A stretch of DNA of 64,000 nt, taken from the NCBI GenBank assembly GCA_036426205.1, contig CM071568.1, positions 51,248,040 through 51,312,039 on the forward strand, given 5' to 3'. A program made the position numbers and the translations under genes. Positions 45,283-57,264 of this stretch are shown piece by piece. The DNA comes from Ascaphus truei. Taxonomy: Eukaryota; Chordata; Amphibia; Anura; Ascaphidae. The number at the start of each line of letters is the position of its first letter. The first letter of the stretch is position 1. Below the pieces are notes generated by a model that was not told the origin of the DNA, did no database searches, and saw only the letters and a list, made by a program, of their open reading frames with translations.

Positions 45283-45850
45283 TCTTTATTCATAAAATAT
45301 ACAAAACCCAACATCTCCTTTATTAAAGTCAAAATATATACAGTGGGATGGTCTGCAAAACAGTCTGCACCAGTACAGTCCTCAAAGGCAGCAGACAGGC
45401 CCGTTTTTCAGGACAACCTTGAAAACCGTGCCTGTTTGCGGCCCTCAGGGACTGGAATTGTGCAGGTCCTGTGTGTGTGTACAGCAAGTTAAAACATTTC
45501 TGTATAAATACAAGTTAAAAAACACACAACAACATCTCCTTTATTTAATTACAGCAGGTCAAAACATGTACAATACAGTTCAGCACAACAGTATGGTCTT
45601 ACCTGTGATTAAAAAAATCTTTATTCATAAAATACAGTATATAAAACGCAACATCTCCTTTATTAAAGAAACATACAGTATACAGTACAGGGGGATGGTG
45701 TGCAAAACAGTCAGCCAGGCCTGCACCAGTACAGTCCTCGAGGGCAGCAGACAGGCCCGGTTTTCAGGACAACCTTGAAAACCGTGCATGTTTGCGGCCC
45801 TTGGGGACTGGAATTGTGCAGGTCCTGTGTGTGTGTACAGCAAGTTAAAA
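45283..45850. repeat. Direct duplication of a hairpin unit
   Basis: A segment of about 200 bp (45,283-45,490: TCTTTATTCATAAAATATAC ... GTGTGTACAGCAAGTTAAAA) recurs at 45,612-45,845. Each copy holds a hairpin whose arms are AGTCCTCGAGGGC...CAGGCCCGGTTTTC and GAAAACCG...GGCCCTTGGGGACT. These are hAT-MITE-like arms. Confidence 0.7.
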
Positions 45851-45912
45851 CAGTAAGTTAAATACAGTTAAATACAGTTCAGCACAACAGTATGGTCTTA
45901 CAGTTCCCGTGA

Positions 45913-47360
45913 TTAAACCATAAAGTCCACCACATTGTCCGTCCATGGCCGATTCCTTGCATGGCGCAAAACGCCATTAATGCAGTCTCAAACGCCTTTC
46001 ATTACAGGATCTGTAATTGGATAAAAGTGCTGCATTTCATCCCGAATGTTCTTTCTTAAATTGGCAGGAAGCGCCTTTTTTACGCGATATCTGTCGTAGT
46101 TCACTCTGAAGGCCCAGTCGCAGTACAACGAGTAGGGAACATGGTGCTTAAAAAGTAACAAGGCATACTTGTGGGGTGCACCAGCACTCATCACCCTATA
46201 CTTCTCCCTGAGCGTTGTGGCAGATCGCACACGGTGATGTCGGGCACCGTATCGATGCGAGCGAATGTAGGTCTACTGCGAGCGGGTGTGCTTGAGGCGA
46301 CGGGCGATGGTAGGTTGTCTGGGAGGATGCTTTCCTCCGGTCTTGGTCGCCGTGTCTTGATGGGGTTGTCATGTCCTCCTCAACGGCATACATGTACACT
46401 ACATCTTATGGTGGAGGTGGTGCGCTTGGTGATCGAAGGGGGTCGATACTCCCATTTATCACATCCATGTCACCCCCCTGCTCCGGCGTCGGGGAAACAG
46501 GGGCATAAACACAGAGCAAATTATGTATACCCGCTATGTCAGCCTCTATCATCTCCATCCGTCGATCCATCCGTTGATCCATATGTAGCATCGTTGCTCC
46601 ACATTTAACATGGTCTCCAGAAGCAAATCTATCTTTGCTAGCACGATAGAGTTCCCGGGGAGATCCACACTTATCCCATTCAGCATCCGGTCTAACGAGC
46701 TGCTTCTTGTGCATGGCGTGTGGACATCTGGGTGGATGGGTGCAACGGAGGATGAGATGGGGGTTCCATGGAGAGAAGCGGCAGCGACGTCGAAGAAGGG
46801 TGGAGGAGGTGACCTGTGGATATCCGGTAGAGGAGGGATGGAGAAAGTGACCTTTGGATTTCCGGGTGAGAAGCAGAGCCGTCTAAGAGCAAAGGAAAAA
46901 GTGACCCGTGGATTTCAGAGGCAGCAGCGTCATCGGATAGAACCGGAGGAGCTGGCCTGTGGGTTTCCGGGAGGGCGGCGGCAGCGTCGAGGATGAGGGG
47001 TGGAGAAGACGGGCTGAAGATTTCCGGGACAGCGGCGGCAGAGTCGTCGAAGCATATGGGAGGAAGTGGTCTGCGGGTTCGATGGGTTGGCTGCCAATCG
47101 TTTTGCGTCGAGAGTACATCACCGTATATCTTCTTGACATAATAAGGCTGACGTCTATGAAAACCCTGAGCCTTTGGGGTCAGCAGAAGGTTTTCTTTAT
47201 TGGCCTTAGCCTGTTGCTTTTGCCTTGGCATGGAAACGGCAACCGCCTTTTGCTTTTTCTGCCTGACAGGCACGGCAGAGGCGAGTGGGTTCCTGCGTCC
47301 GTAGAATCGGGGTTGCTCCATGGAAGCAGGTGGCACAATGTAGTATCTGGACAAGGGCAA
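45913..47360 (-). CDS. BEN-domain protein, broken by indels and a stop
   Basis: Read from 47,360 leftwards, successive frames give three regions. First is a basic, low-complexity N-terminus (MEQPRFYGRRNPLA; RQKKQKAVAV). Next come imperfect repeats of about 24 residues (PEIxRSLxPxLLD) at about 47,060-46,800, then a coiled-coil-like MDQRMDRRMEMIEADI at about 46,580. Last is a BEN domain at 46,230-45,913 (KYALLLFKHHVPYSL, ANLRKNIRDEMQHFYP, then DCINGVLRHARN). BEN domains bind DNA or chromatin. A TGA at 45,988-45,990 precedes the final 24 codons. The copy at 58,362 has TGG there, and Trp is the conserved residue of the last helix. One-base frame changes between segments may be sequence errors. 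It lies tail-to-tail with the forkhead gene. Confidence 0.6.
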
Positions 47361-47416
47361 GTTCAGATAAAGTTCAGATAAAGATCATCAAGTGGTGGGC
47401 TATGCAAAATGTGTAA

Positions 47417-47490
47417 CCTTTTATGCATGGCAGCGAGGTACAGGTGTTGAAAGTGGGCGTACTCTAATGTGAGTCATTACCGTATAAATA
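47417..47490. promoter_or_regulatory. Divergent promoter region with two TATA-like boxes
   Basis: The minus strand CATAAAAGG (47,417-47,425) lies about 60 bp upstream of the BEN frame. The plus strand TATAAATA (47,483-47,490) lies about 95 bp upstream of the HTH-like ATG. The two genes start from a region of about 230 bp. Confidence 0.5.
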
Positions 47491-47585
47491 CACCATCCAT
47501 TTTGTGGATTCACTGCACATTGAATACACATCGACTAAACATCGAATATACATTCTTGTGTTTGTATTTCTTTCTACTCGTAGCA

Positions 47586-47762
47586 ATGGTTGTTAAAAAG
47601 ATTTCCAAGGATCTCAGCATGCGAATTAAGGAGATGTACACGAAATGTGCAGTCAAATGCACAGGGTTGCAGTCAAAAGCTACAGCACAGATTGAAAATC
47701 GTAATACAGTAAGATGGTTTTTGCAAGCTTGTAGAGAAAAAAAAATTACAATAAAAAAATAA
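47586..47762 (+). CDS. 58-residue HTH-like protein
   Basis: The frame starts MVVKKISKDLSMRIKEMYTK and ends FLQACREKKITIKK before TAA. The DLSMRIKEMY helix, a middle helix and NTVRWFLQ resemble the N-terminal helix-turn-helix of Tc1/mariner transposases or paired-like domains. It could be all that remains of a transposase, a first exon, or a stand-alone binding protein. A TATA box lies upstream, and AATAAA-like signals occur at the 3' end. The copy at 59,968 differs only by single-base deletions. Family assignment is tentative. Confidence 0.45.
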   Translation: MVVKKISKDLSMRIKEMYTKCAVKCTGLQSKATAQIENRNTVRWFLQACREKKITIKK

Positions 47763-48364
47763 ATACATTTTTTTTGGTCACTCACTCAGGCAAGCAAGCA
47801 GTGGTGGGCAAAGTTACAGGCACATGCACAGTAAATTCCTGCTGTCAAGCAGGAATGTGATTGAAACCAGACACATGTTCAAAGGAATGGTGTGGGAGAG
47901 ATGTACTGCATTGCACAGAAGATAAGAAGTTGAAATACCCTGCAGTGCAGTTAATTATCCTGAGCGAGGGGTGAGCGCTGAATATGCAGAAATGTGACAC
48001 TGTTACAGTACTGTACACGCCTACGCGTTTCAACAATTTTCAAATGAGACATACTGTACAGTAGCACAGCACTGCAAATGCACGAATACTTTAAATATGC
48101 AAATTTACAATTACTGCGCGCACACACAGACTGACGTAGGTTGAACCGCGAAGGTATTAGACTTCCAAGACAACAGCTCGCAAACGCCCCCCTGAGTTTT
48201 TACACGGCATTGCAGTATTGCAGACAGCGAGAATAAAATGCTAATATCACGAGTGCGAATATAACACAGTTCACTCCGGGTGAAAACAACAAAAAAACGC
48301 ACCTAACCGGGATAATCTGATAGCCGCGGATCTAGCCGACTTAGACTCAGATCGGCCGCAACTG

Positions 48365-49615
48365 TAGATTCACTTTGAGCTGCTCTGATGGGTTAGCAGC
48401 CCAGATAAGAAGGAAAAGCTGGACTGGCTCAGGACTACAGCCATGTTGTTACCGTGTACTTATGAATCCAGTTGTGCCACTACCTTAGCAATAGACTTAA
48501 TTTACTCACTGTCATCTATTTCACATATTGGAAGGAAAATATCATCCGTATCGTTTTATGGGTGTAAAGATTGTTAATACTGTGTTGTTAGCACATGAAA
48601 CATTACAGCGTAGCACGTTTTAAAAATAGGCCAGTGAGTATAACCAGTAGTAGTAGTTATTTGTTTTATTATTGATTTGAGGAGATCACCAAAGGAAATC
48701 CAAAGATATCAACAATATTGAGTATGATTTGTGTTCTATTTTCCTAAAATATGTTATAACACTAAATTTCATTGTATACCGAAGCATATCCCTTTATTGA
48801 TTTGTGAAGGAAATATGATTTTGTGAAGGAAATATGCAATTTGTTCCATTTTGAATTTATATTCTGTACCAGCACTGTAATATATTTATTGAATATTTGA
48901 ATATATATTGCTTCAACCTTTTCCCGATCTTCTCTCAGGCAGGTATTATTTTGTTATTTAAAGCAACTGTCATTTTTACATCCCTCAGAGAATAAATATG
49001 CAGCACATCTTCTTACATATATATTTGCAACACATTTCATAGAGTGTACGACAAACATTTGGTATGTGAATTGTAAATTCAATCAGGACTTCTGTTGCAT
49101 TTGCCACAAAATGTTTAACTGTTGTGCATGGTTAAAGTTTTCAGATATCTTGCACGATTACATCTTTGTATACTGGTGTGATGAGTTGATGAAAATATAG
49201 TATCATGTGTAGAGTGTGACATAGAGATATTGTTTCTACATAATTGTAATTTCACAAATGTAGTTTATTTTCTGTTAATATAAAGTAACTCATATCACAT
49301 CATTTCAAACCTGTTCCTATTTGAAGCATAAATCACAAGTTGTTTTTTTCCCAGGTGTTTGAACTTGAACAACATTCCATATTGATCGTGATTAGAAGAG
49401 TTGGAAGATAAAACTTAAAAAGAACTAGAACAACATTGGTACTGATATTAGATACTACTAGAAGAAGTATTTGTTATAATTTGTATTTACATTTTTCTTC
49501 CTTATTTTTTGGTGCTGGAATATTTTACCTCTCAGTTAAATCTACGATAATACAAATATTAAATCTTGGTCATAACTCATGTCAAAATGGTATTTGCATC
49601 TTACATCTTATTTTG
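48365..49615. other. AT-rich flank, no gene
   Basis: Ordinary intron-like sequence right of the transposon. Repeated with noise at 60,725-61,970. Confidence 0.5.
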
Positions 49616-49616
49616 G

Positions 49617-49748
49617 GGGGGACAGATTCATTAAGTGCCAGTATGGGTAAGTGCAGCCAATCGAGTGCTAACTCCTATTGAAGTTAATGGGAGTTAATAA
49701 TGGATCGGGTGTGCTAACCTGTTTCAACGCTTGATGAGTCTGCCCATT
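49617..49748. mobile_element. Palindromic MITE
   Basis: GACAGATTCATTAAGTGCCA at the left and CGCTTGATGAGTCTGCCC at the right pair around CTCCTATTGAAGTTAATGGGAG. Confidence 0.62.
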
Positions 49749-51075
49749 TGCATCATTTGCAGCAGGATACTTTGCTCCAATTTTCTCCCTTATGCATCAA
49801 CTTGTAGTGTAGTGAATGTCAACCGAAACAATGTCCTATTAAAAACAACGTAATAACTTATACATGATAGAAAAGAACCATTGTTTGTATCATAAAGCTG
49901 ATCTGAGCATCCATCCACAATTTTTGACAGCAAATACCGTATGCAGTATGAAGAATATACGAAAACCTGTATGTCATGCAAAAAAATAACAAATGTAATG
50001 TCGGGTAGAAGTGATACCTTTATATGAAAAATACCATAATTTTAGGACACTAAATTCCCGTCCGCAAACATCCATAGCAAATTTATTGAAACTGAATGCA
50101 GGAAATGTCCAGTAATGTAACATGTGAGGATAAGTATATTATTGCATGATTCCTTCCTCAGTTGGATGTGAGTGCTGAATAACCTTTTGTGCAAACACAT
50201 ATGCCCTTGGGTGCCTGAGTGCTGCAGGGCCCCCTGGCATTCAAGCGGTTAAACACATCTTCAATTATCAGACTGCCACTGTATTACTTGGATGAGTCCA
50301 TTCACTTTATTGCAGCACCAATGTGTTGCTAAGCTGCTTTCTTTTACAGAATTAGCTCTTCATAGTCTGGAAACTGTTGAATGAGCTAAAGTACATCAAC
50401 ACTGCTCTTGCCTCGCTTGATTTATTTCTCATTCTTCTCACCAGTTACCAGCAGCATGTTTCAGAAAGGGGAGAATAATTATCTTGTTGCTTTCCAGATT
50501 CCATTCAAGTTATTTATTTGACTTGTCCACTTATCCATATCATGAATCTGTGAGCATAAGAAAGGAAAGGCCATTTGACTTTGAATGAGCTGCTCTTAAA
50601 AGCCAGCATGTTGCAGATCTGAATTCAGACAGAAATCAGGGTCATATAAATGCATCTGTGTTTATATGACAAATCATGAAAACAAAGAAGGTTGCTTAGA
50701 CAAGAAAGAGAAAGGTTGGTAAATGCAATAAAGTCTTTACAACTGTGAACTATATGACAGGGAATGAAAAAGAAGAAAAGACCACAGATACTGTATTACC
50801 ACAATGTTGCTGACAATATGTTCCATTTATTTTGTTAAAAAGGGCCTTTAACATGAACATAAAGAGCAATATATGTTGGCTAAGATGCTAAAAGTGGCCT
50901 TTTCAACTTATATGTCTTTGTGTCAATGTAAGCTTGTCACCAGCCTAAATTCTTTCAAAACTAATGTGGTCTCACATTTTAATCTGGTCTGTAACTGTTA
51001 CATAACCTATGACATATATTATCTCTTACTGTGCATGGAATGTCTTTAAAAATAATGTATAACCCTGCTCATTTG
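49749..51075. other. AT-rich, no recognisable gene
   Basis: Intron-like. There are no supported exons. Confidence 0.5.
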
Positions 51076-51210
51076 ATGTAACCATGTATTTGTCATAATA
51101 ACTCGGTGACCAGGACATACTTGGAAACAAGAGGTTACTCTCAATGTATTACTTCCTAGTACAACATTTTATAAATAAATAAATGAAATAAATAAACAAA
51201 TAATCGTAGC
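51076..51210 (+). mobile_element. LINE 3' tail (CR1/L2-like)
   Basis: GAGGTTACTCTCAATGTATT and ACTTCCTAGTACAACATTTT followed by ATAAATAAATGAAATAAATA is a common non-LTR 3' end in frogs, finishing in a short A/T-rich microsatellite. Only the tail is present. Confidence 0.5.
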
Positions 51211-52607
51211 TACTGTATGGTATTCTTTTGGTAAAAATCTCTGAGGTGGTAATGAGGCAATGGCAAACTGTTCGATCGAATAATCTACATGAAACTGAAG
51301 AAACTTGTTTGGCACTTCAAGCACGGAATAATGGTCATGTACAATAGATTCACATTCGGAAAACTGGAAACAGAGATTCTGTTATGTTAGTGTTTGGAAT
51401 GTATTTAGAATACTTCCAACAAATCTATTTTTGGAAAACAATGACATCTGTAATATTACAGCTTATCCCTTTAGTGTTAAAGGGCTTGCAAGTTTTCTTT
51501 AAAATATTATAAGAAGCACACCAGCAATAAAGAGTTATTTTATTTCAAATTTAGTTTGATATCATAAAGGGTTTTGAAATGCCTTTATGTACAGTATAAT
51601 TACCTTGTAAATGAACAAATCATTTCCCTGTTTAAAAGCAGTGATTGAGTTAGCCAAGCACTCCAACATTCAAAAAGCTCGGCAATGCTGTTGTGTGAAC
51701 TATCATATGCTCTTTATACCTTTTTAATAGAAACTGCTCCCATGGGAGCTTTCTTCAACACATCTCTAACAAAGGCATATCCCAGTTTATTAAAAAAACA
51801 TATACAACAATGCTGCTTGCCAGGTTTCATAGTACTAATGAAAATTTGGTCCAAAGCACGAAAACTATTTGGAAAACTGCCTGAAATTTCCCAGTCGCAG
51901 ATGTTTAAACAGAAGGTGCTTGCATGCCATTCGTTAATACAATGCCATACGGGACTCAGTATGACCACTGCAATAACCAGTAAGTAACACACTCAGTGTG
52001 TGCATCATTGCGCCAAATATTCCGTCTGTTGTAACGGGACGTGAATTCTGAGGATTGAGACATACCTTGGTAAAACTGTATTGTCAATGAATAATAATAT
52101 TTGTGGATGTGTACGGTCCTTCCAAGATTCAGCACATCTCAAAGTACTGCAGTTGGTAAATTGCCATATGCTATTGTTAACGTCAGATTGAATGTTATTA
52201 CTTGATATACATGAAGGTGTATATCTGATGCCTACTTATGTTAACTGTGCTACAGGCTCCAGGATGACATTCCATGTTAAGAATGATAGTTAATTTCATT
52301 CTCAACTAAGTTATAATTATACTGCCAAATTGAACACTGTGATTATTAATGTGGTTGAAAGGATCTGACAAAATGACTTTTACATATATCTTTTTTTAAA
52401 AAGCAGGAGAAATAATTGATTAAATAAAACAGCAGAAGGTATGTAGAAGGATAATGAAAGCTTTTATGGCATATTTTACCTTTCAGTTAATGTAGTCTAA
52501 AATCATATGAAATGTATTTATTGCGTTAAATCTTTTTATTTTTCTTGCTTCTATATGATGACCAGATTGATTTTAAAATAGCATCTGATTATTGCAGTCC
52601 AAAAAAG
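51211..52607. other. No recognisable gene
   Basis: A 100-codon frame at 51,685-51,987 has no domain I know. It ends near CCAGTAAGTAAC, which would make a splice donor, but no acceptor or homology supports an exon. Confidence 0.4.
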
Positions 52608-52611
52608 TATA

Positions 52612-52967
52612 CAGCTGCGGCAGCTTTTATTTGAAGTAATGCCGGCGGCATGCCGGGATCTACTCCGGCTGCCGCCAGTCAAAAACGCGCGCCACCGCGT
52701 TTCCCCCACGCACCCCCCCTCACTTCGCGCGCAATTTGCCCCCCCCTTCCCGACCCCGAACCCGGCTCCTGCTCTGCCCCTCTGCTTCCCCGCACCCCCG
52801 CTTAACTTACTTTAATCTCCAGGGGTGTCGGGGAAGCCCGGGGAAGCCGGGGAAGCCGGGCGCGCACGTGACTGTGACGTCACAGTGCGCCGCAATGTGC
52901 CGCGTCTCCACGCTGCGCACACGCACCCGGCCGGCGGCATTGCTTCAAATAAAAGCTGCCGCCACTG
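52612..52967. mobile_element. 356-bp GC-rich TIR element, TATA-flanked
   Basis: Left end CAGCTGCGGCAGCTTTTATT. Right end, inverted, CAGTGGCGGCAGCTTTTATT. The terminal repeats of about 38 bp are flanked by TATA on both sides (52,608-52,611; 52,968-52,971). The core is strongly GC-rich, unlike its surroundings. A Tc1/mariner-type MITE is likely. There is no coding frame. Confidence 0.8.
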
Positions 52968-52971
52968 TATA

Positions 52972-53690
52972 TCTTTTCCAAATGTTATAAATTGTTTGTG
53001 CTTTAATTTTTTATCCTAATCGCATACACCATTGTGGAATCAACCAGTTGTATTTATACTTTGCAGTCATAATGCTTTTTTTTTTTAAACTGCGTAGTGC
53101 CAGCACGATACTTGCCTTTTTGGCAATACACAGATACCCAAAAAGCTCTGAGAAACCCCTTACTTTACCACATACTATTTCCACTTTTTGGAATAGTAGC
53201 TGAATTTGTTACAGGTTAAGTATGGTAAACTACTTAAATCTGTATTAGGTGTTAGGTGCTTTGCCTGTATTGTGTGAAACCACAATATATTCTAGTTGGT
53301 GTGACTGGACTTTTAACTTAGAAAGTACTCGGACTGTCTGCAATGAATTTCCTAACAATATGCCCTGAGCTTCTCCAGTAATAAAAAATGAAAAGTACCT
53401 TTTTTTGCCCAGCATTCAGAGACACAGAACTTTCGGTCGATAGGAGAGCATTATCTAAACCTTGCAAATGCCAATTAATTAAAGACACAAATGAATTTGA
53501 AGTGATTGTTCCTGGCATAATTAAATTTGCCCCAGGGAGACAAGAGGGAATTGATCTTAAGGTCATCAGATTACCTACACGGCAGCAGGGGCAGAAATTT
53601 GTGTCCACTTTGCAAAAAGTCTAACACTAAGATTAAACATATTTTTCTGTTTAAGAACATGGTATCTTAATGTTGCATATTACATATGCT
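52972..53690. other. No recognisable gene; one unassigned ORF
   Basis: The frame 53,388-53,624 (+) and its complement 53,318-53,608 are open but unfamiliar. There are no splice sites or domain motifs to favour either. Confidence 0.35.
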
Positions 53691-53693
53691 AAA

Positions 53694-53880
<187 letters not shown>

Positions 53881-55022
53881 CGCCCCTTTTTCCCCTCTCT
53901 TTCTTGTTTTGTGTCGGAGACCACTTAAGAGACATTTAACAAACATTCATATATTACTTCACCTATTAGAACGCTGGCCACCGGACTCCCTTGAAACCAG
54001 GAATCTCATTTTCGCCTTGGGGGGGTGCAGGCCCCAACATCATTCTCCGTTCCGATGGCTCCGCCATGAAGATCCGATCAGGAACCCAAAATCTTCTTTT
54101 TATTTCTTTAATTCACCTTCTTCTATCTTCATCTTCACCTTTCTGATGTTCTTTAGTTCTTCTATCTCATCTGTCAATTCCAACAAAAACCCCTGTTAAA
54201 TCCCGATGCTGATGTTGTCTCATCGTCGCGTTTCTTGGCTCAAATGAAGCGTTCAACGGCCTTAAATAGGGCTTGTGACGTCACATTTGCCTCAAAATAG
54301 TTAATAAGACACCTATTGGCTTTATCAACTAATGTGTGCGACTTTATATTTTTTTTAAATTACGTCACACTTAAGCGGAATGCTGTTCATCGCAATCAGA
54401 TAATCAGACACTATCAATACCCTAGATTTCCCTGTGTAATCATATCTGCCTAGTAAATTCAGAATAATTATGAGATTAGTACTGTAAAGGGCGGAAAGGA
54501 GACGGGTGGAGCACAACTGTCAATAAATTGACATACACTAAAACATGGAGTTTATTTTAATATCAACAAATCACAAAATTAAGTAGTTATGGTTTTTTGT
54601 TTGTTGCCCTCCGAGCACAAAAACAACGGTAACGAGCCAGCCAATTCAATCTGGGACTTCCGCACATAGGACATGGGTGTGCACAGATATCGGGAGACAA
54701 CATACCGGGACCAAGGAGATGAGCGAGATAATCACTGCTTGATTAAAAACTGACTGAATTATAACTGTCTGGACGGGTTGCATGTAACCCTTACGCACCT
54801 CATTCTTTGCCTTTTGTGACTGGGAGATTGTGCGTTGAGTTTTCAGCATGAGTACTCTCCTTCGTGCATCCGATCCGCTTTTTCCAACATGGGTTTAGCA
54901 TATTAACCATGGGCCGTGAGTGTTATTTGATGATTGAGCCGTCTTTGACACCTAACTATGATTATTATCACTCACTCGTTTGCCTTTTTTGTATACTCTG
55001 GGGTCATTGAGTCTAACCATAT

Positions 55023-55422
55023 CACTGGGCACGACATTTATATCGAGCTCGGCTAGTCCCGCACGATTGGGTTACTTCGGGTGTATTAGGTTTGTGTTTT
55101 TTTTGTCTACTGTTGCCCGAGTGCATTGCGTTATTTCCAGGCTGGTTGAAGCATTTATTCCCGACTGGCTGCAATACTGCACGTATATATATATACTACA
55201 TTACAATTCATAATTATGCCATCTGGTAGACACGCGAAGCAATTGCAGCCTATTAAATCCTAATCATTATCATTAACAGAAGCCGCCCGTCAGCCAGGCA
55301 GTAAACCATGGATGGGAGATGCAAACGCAACGGGCTTTCAAGAAGTGGTGAGTGATGTCGCATTCAGCGTATCTGCTAGTAATACTGGGTATTTTTCTCG
55401 AATAAAAGTGTGAGTTGCCTCA
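55023..55422 (+). mobile_element. MITE, left copy in second transposon
   Basis: Degraded CACTGGGCACGACATTTATA ... CGAATAAAAGTGTGAGTT. Same site as 42,722. Ends approximate. Confidence 0.7.
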
Positions 55423-55669
55423 GGAGCCGGTTTTTTGGCCCTGTGCTTTTTCCTGGCATGCGACGCACCTTCACCTGGAGCATGCCGCATTCATCTTTGC
55501 GTTCTCAGCACTGGTCATGCGCGGATGTGAACTCGCGGTTGATGCATTATTGAGAATGTTCGGAATTAATAGGTCATTTCTTCGCGTGTCCAGCCATATG
55601 GCAGATATTCATATGAATTGTAATGCGCACTCGCTTCGATAATAAGTCGTCGACCTGCAGGTTACCGAT

Positions 55670-56640
55670 TAAAAACGATACCACAGTGTGCCTAATTGGT
55701 AAAGCCTTGCCTTGAGACTAATGCAACAGATGATAGAGGCAACAGTTGTTCAAAGTATCAGTATATTTATCGAAACTATGACTTTTACCAAATTTTGCCA
55801 GCTCCTCATACGATGAGAAGCTGCAATAAGGAAAAGGTTTATGTACCGATCCAGTGATTTTTACGTATTTGGAGCCACATTGTGTGGAGGGTATTGGTGT
55901 GTATACACGGCTTTTTCCTTTCATATTGATCATTCAGCGGCAAAAGGCGACTGGTCGTTTTAAAACACAACTAAGAAAGACTACGTCGCTGCCAAGCATG
56001 CAAGGCACCGGCATCTCCGATAACGCGTCCCACCCGACTCAGTGACAACCCCAGCCTGCTAGTGATTTCGCATGCAGTTTTCGAAATCAACTTGCAGTGT
56101 ACTTAAGCAATTTCCGCCTCAATCAGCTGACTACAGGTGGACGTAGCCCCGCTGCAAACTATCGACGATGATCAAACACTGGACTGGCAGTGGACCGGCG
56201 CCGGCGCCAGCTGAATGGGAAATTCTATGGAGTGATTGGTTGCCGTATTATTTCTGTGTTTTTTTTATTTTGACAATACAGTAATCAATATGGCTGAGAG
56301 GATTCAAAAGTCAAGCGATTCTTCTGTAGCAATACATTGGCTGAGCGCTTTCTACAGTACTGTACTGCAGAACTGAACTGGGTGGACGCTTAGTGCCATG
56401 CCGCATTAGGAACCTTCTTGAAACGCATATGCGTGTCTTCACATAAACAAACGACGGTAGGCACATGCGCCATGTGAACAGGAGACGCCCCCCCGATAAA
56501 ATTAGTTGGTGGGACTGGCTGGAACTTCTTTAGAGGTAGGGGTGCGACCATTACAGTAAAACTTTTTCTTTTTGTTTTTTCCCTCAGAAAAGAAACGGGC
56601 GAATGAGGAGATTTCGATGTATACTATCGCTTTGTGTAAC
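55670..56640 (+). pseudogene. Forkhead-like gene, frame-broken copy
   Basis: Colinear with 43,350-44,281 (for example GTATCAGTATATTTATCGAA, ATTTCGCATGCAGTTTTCGA). Many one-base indels remove a continuous frame. It may be an unpolished image of the same gene. Confidence 0.65.
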
Positions 56641-56849
56641 AATGCCTGCACATGCTGAATTCAGTATTTAAAAAGCCACGTACCGGAGTTCTACAGTTTA
56701 GTAGTGGCGCGTTGTTATTGTAGGATAGAATACTGGTACTGAAACAGTATGCTGATGTTTTCTGCGTGCCGTAACGATTATACAATACTTTTTTATATCA
56801 TATACTGTTAATAACCCGAAAAGAATAAAAAACTAAGCCTTTATTCTAA

Positions 56850-57264
56850 CACTTGGGCGACACACTTTATTCGAGCTCGGCTAGTCCCACGAATTCGGGT
56901 ATACTCGTGTAATTGAGGTTTGTGAGACTGTTTTTCTGCCCGAGTGCATTGAGGTATTTTCCAAGCAGGGATTGAAGCATTTTATTCCCGACTGCGCTGC
57001 AAATACTGGCACATTAATATATATATTATACTGCATTACAATTCATGAATTTATGCCATCTGGTAGACACGCGAGCAATTGCAGCCTATTAAATCCTAAT
57101 CTATATCATGTTAACAATCAAGCCGACCCGTCAGGCCAGCCTAACCCAGTGCTGGGAAGGACACGCAACGGGGCTTGTCAGAGGTGAGGAACGGCGCGCA
57201 TTCCACGGTATCTGCCAGGTACCGGACTCGGGTATTTGCTCGAATAAAGTGTGTCGGTAGCAGT
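56850..57264 (+). mobile_element. MITE, right copy in second transposon
   Basis: CGACACACTTTATTCGAGCT ... CTCGAATAAAGTGTGTCGGT. Same site as 44,499. Ends approximate. Confidence 0.75.

Larger units (their letters stand above)
42692..48364 (+). mobile_element. Forkhead/BEN transposon, full-length, 5.67 kb
   Basis: The left terminus (42,692-42,715) and right terminus (48,341-48,364, inverted) match at 20 of 24 bases, sharing GCGGC and ATCTGAGTCTAA. TA lies outside each end (42,690-42,691; 48,365-48,366). In order, the interior holds a nested MITE, a forkhead-like gene (+), a second MITE, a direct-repeat region, a BEN-domain gene (-) and an HTH-like ORF (+). About 200 bp inside each end are shared with the small MITEs. 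TA target sites are typical of Tc1/mariner, but I see no DDE catalytic frame. The element is therefore either non-autonomous with cargo or uses an unrecognised protein. Confidence 0.78.

Noticed and set aside
45283..45850. Repeated palindromes as a CRISPR array
   Set aside because: Only two long units, no spacers of uniform length, and a vertebrate context.
51685..51987. Possible exon with following GTAAGT
   Set aside because: Open in both directions, no acceptor or recognisable domain. Too weak to call an UNC5 or other exon.
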